DNA from: Shinella sp. WSJ-2
Lineage (GTDB): Bacteria > Pseudomonadota > Alphaproteobacteria > Rhizobiales > Rhizobiaceae
Assembly (NCBI RefSeq): GCF_003432075.1
Contig: NZ_QWBU01000004.1
Span: forward strand, 124,001-188,000
DNA length: 64,000 bases
Direction: 5' to 3'
Shown: in pieces, positions 62,666 to 64,000 of the stretch
Numbering within the stretch: the first letter of the stretch is position 1
How the letters are laid out: every line of letters begins with the position of its first letter
The notes under the pieces: generated by a model
The model's input: the letters and a program-made list of their open reading frames with translations, nothing else
The model's database searches: none
Told to the model about the DNA's origin: nothing
Translations under genes and position numbers: made by a program

Positions 62666-63151
62666 ATGATGCATTCCACTCCCCAGAACCATGCCCACCC
62701 GCTTGGCTTCCTCATAGCCTTCGGCACCGGTGGCCTGCTGGCGCTGATGGTGCAATTCAACGGTGCGCTTGCCCATTATGGCAATTCGCTGTTCGCCTCC
62801 TGGACCGCCCATGCGGCGGGGACCGTCGCGGCACTGCTTTTTCTCCTCGTTTTGCCCCGTCGGCGCCCATCTTCGCAACCAAGGCCGCCCGCGCCGCTCT
62901 GGGCCTATCTCGGCGGCCTCTCGGGCGCGGCAACCGTCGTGCTCTCCTCCATGGCGGTCAATTCGCCCGCCGGCCTGCCTGGCACGCTGGCGCTTGGGCT
63001 CGCAGGGCAATTGCTCTTTGGTCTCGTCGCCGATGGCTGGGGCCTGTTCGGGCTGCCGAAACGGCGTATCACATTCAGGGATTTCGCAGCCCTCGCCCTC
63101 GTGCTCGCCGGCAGCCTGCTGATCCTTCTGGCCGGGAAGGGCGCAGCATGA
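62666..63151 (+). CDS. YdcZ-type (DUF606) small membrane transporter, first of a pair
   Basis: A 161-residue protein with five helices, the length of DUF606 (YdcZ) half-transporters of the DMT superfamily. It has a longer His-containing N-terminus and the loop HYGNSLFASWTAHAAGTVAAL. The second gene overlaps it by four bases, so they probably form a heterodimer. Substrate unknown. Confidence 0.75.
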   Translation: MMHSTPQNHAHPLGFLIAFGTGGLLALMVQFNGALAHYGNSLFASWTAHAAGTVAALLFLLVLPRRRPSSQPRPPAPLWAYLGGLSGAATVVLSSMAVNSPAGLPGTLALGLAGQLLFGLVADGWGLFGLPKRRITFRDFAALALVLAGSLLILLAGKGAA

Positions 63152-63576
63152 GCCCGTTTATTCTGATTGTAGGTGCTGCCGGCCTGCTCGTCGGCCTCAG
63201 CCGCCAGCTCAACGGCCGTCTCAGCCTCTCGACCTCGCCGCTGATCGCCTCCTTCTGGAATCACGTCGTCGGCTTCATCGCATTGACGCTACTCGGCCTT
63301 GCCGTCGGCGGCCTGTGGCCGGCCGGCGCTTTGAATGCGCCTTGGTACGCCTATCTCGGGGGCCCGATCGGCGTCGTCTTCGTGGCGCTCAGCAGTTGGC
63401 TCGTCGCCCGCATCGGTGCCGTCAATACGGCACTTCTCATCATCGGCGGCCAGATGGTGTGCGGCCTTGCTATCGATCTGCTTCAGTCCGGTCGGCTCTC
63501 GCTCTGGCTCTCAAGCCTCGGCGTCGTGCTCATCATGGCCGGCATGGTGGTCGCTCAGCGCCGGCCGCGCGAATAG
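63148..63576 (+). CDS. YdcZ-type (DUF606) small membrane transporter, second of a pair
   Basis: A 142-residue protein with five helices (GLSRQLNGRLSLSTSPLIASFWNHVVGF early loop, C-terminal GVVLIMAGMVV). It matches the first YdcZ-type protein in layout but likely inserts in the opposite orientation, as paired small DMT proteins do. ATGA overlap with the gene before it. Confidence 0.75.
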   Translation: MSPFILIVGAAGLLVGLSRQLNGRLSLSTSPLIASFWNHVVGFIALTLLGLAVGGLWPAGALNAPWYAYLGGPIGVVFVALSSWLVARIGAVNTALLIIGGQMVCGLAIDLLQSGRLSLWLSSLGVVLIMAGMVVAQRRPRE

Positions 63577-63813
63577 ACCCCAAAGGCGATCCCATCATCG
63601 ATATTCGCACAGCCCGGCACCCCGTCTCGAAATGAGGCACGGCGGCATCCGCGCATTGCCTGCGGTCCGCCGATCGCTGGCATTCGATTCAAATTTTCTG
63701 ATCGGCCTTGAGGGTTTGCGCACCGCGACACGCCTCGCAATCATGAGTAGCTTGGTTCGGTCGGCGAGCCGGTTAGGGTCCACGCGGCGCCATGACGGCG
63801 CCGATTCGAGGAA

Positions 63814-64000
63814 ATGAACATGCCGCAGCGACGCTTCCGCTCGCCCCTACCCGAAATGCCGCCCACCGAACGCCTAGCCCGTGCCATCCGCAATATCGAC
63901 AAGCGCTTGGAGCAGGCACGCGGCAACGGTCAAACCATTCCGTTCTGCGCCTATCGCGCCCGCCGCATCCTGCAGGACGCGCTCAACCGCTGTCGGGAAA
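63814..64000 (+). CDS. N-terminal part of an unknown protein, cut by the window end
   Basis: The first 62 codons of a gene that continues to the right. GAGGAA directly precedes the ATG at 63814; an in-frame ATG at 63820 is an alternative. The visible part is basic and helical (RRFRSPLPEMPPTERLARAI, RARRILQDALNRCRE). Family not recognised. Confidence 0.5.
   Translation, partial: MNMPQRRFRSPLPEMPPTERLARAIRNIDKRLEQARGNGQTIPFCAYRARRILQDALNRCRE

Noticed and set aside
1-64000. CRISPR arrays, insertion sequences, prophage genes, tRNA or rRNA genes
   Set aside because: No spaced identical repeats, transposase or integrase motifs, attachment-site duplications or RNA-gene patterns were seen.

Overview
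The window is about 64 kb of GC-rich alphaproteobacterial DNA, almost certainly Rhizobiales and most likely Rhizobiaceae. The main evidence is a complete succinoglycan-type exopolysaccharide cluster (24844-44557) in the same gene order as the exo region of Sinorhizobium meliloti. Supporting signs are CtrA-type TTAA-N7-TTAA boxes, FrcABC-like sugar transport, MocR and RpiR regulators, and many ATGA start/stop overlaps. No rRNA, tRNA, CRISPR array or insertion sequence was seen, and coding density is high throughout.

Left part (1-24839). It opens with the tail of an unknown gene. Next comes a DUF3299-like exported protein plus a LolD/FtsX-type ABC transporter whose permease carries histidine-rich stretches, which suggests metal biology. 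A MocR regulator, a DUF983 protein, an FAD oxidoreductase, an EamA exporter and a DHA2-type MFS pump follow. Then come Ada, a DUF2161 nuclease-fold protein, an FtsI-like penicillin-binding protein behind two overlapping CtrA boxes, and a GGDEF protein. A minus-strand uronate operon (aldehyde dehydrogenase, sugar ABC transporter, KduI, KduD, cupin) lies opposite a GntR/FCD regulator. A TerC protein, a racemase-fold protein lacking both catalytic cysteines, an MFS transporter and a divergent RpiR regulator complete this part.

Centre (24844-44557). The order is exoZ-Q-F-Y-X-U-V-W-T-H-K-L-A-M-O-N-P. Together the genes encode priming on undecaprenyl phosphate (exoY), UDP-glucose supply (exoN), sugar additions (exoA, L, M, O, U, W), acetyl, succinyl and pyruvyl decoration (exoZ, H, V), flipping (exoT), polymerisation and export (exoQ, P, F), chain cleavage (exoK) and post-translational restraint (exoX). 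exoI and exoB, present in the S. meliloti cluster, are absent here. Non-coding stretches hold a shared TTGCA-N-TGCAA palindrome, a possible small RNA with its terminator, and a leader that could hide the exoU ribosome-binding site.

Right part (44558-64000). This holds an OmpR-type response regulator, a single-domain globin, a hybrid PAS histidine kinase, a small exported protein, a chemoreceptor and a membrane GGDEF protein. A short-chain dehydrogenase stands alone. A LysR regulator, an SDR with a degenerate active site and an FMN-binding oxidase-like protein share a TAGAAAATC site. A dipeptide-type ABC operon, an LrgA/LrgB pair, two small YdcZ-type membrane proteins and the start of an unknown gene end the window.

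The strongest new leads are regulatory: the CtrA boxes before the FtsI-like gene, the palindrome shared by exo promoters, the exoU leader, the exoX-exoY small RNA candidate and the LysR sites. Two enzyme-fold proteins lacking their usual catalytic residues are also worth testing. All functional assignments come from reading translated sequence and gene order; no database search was run.
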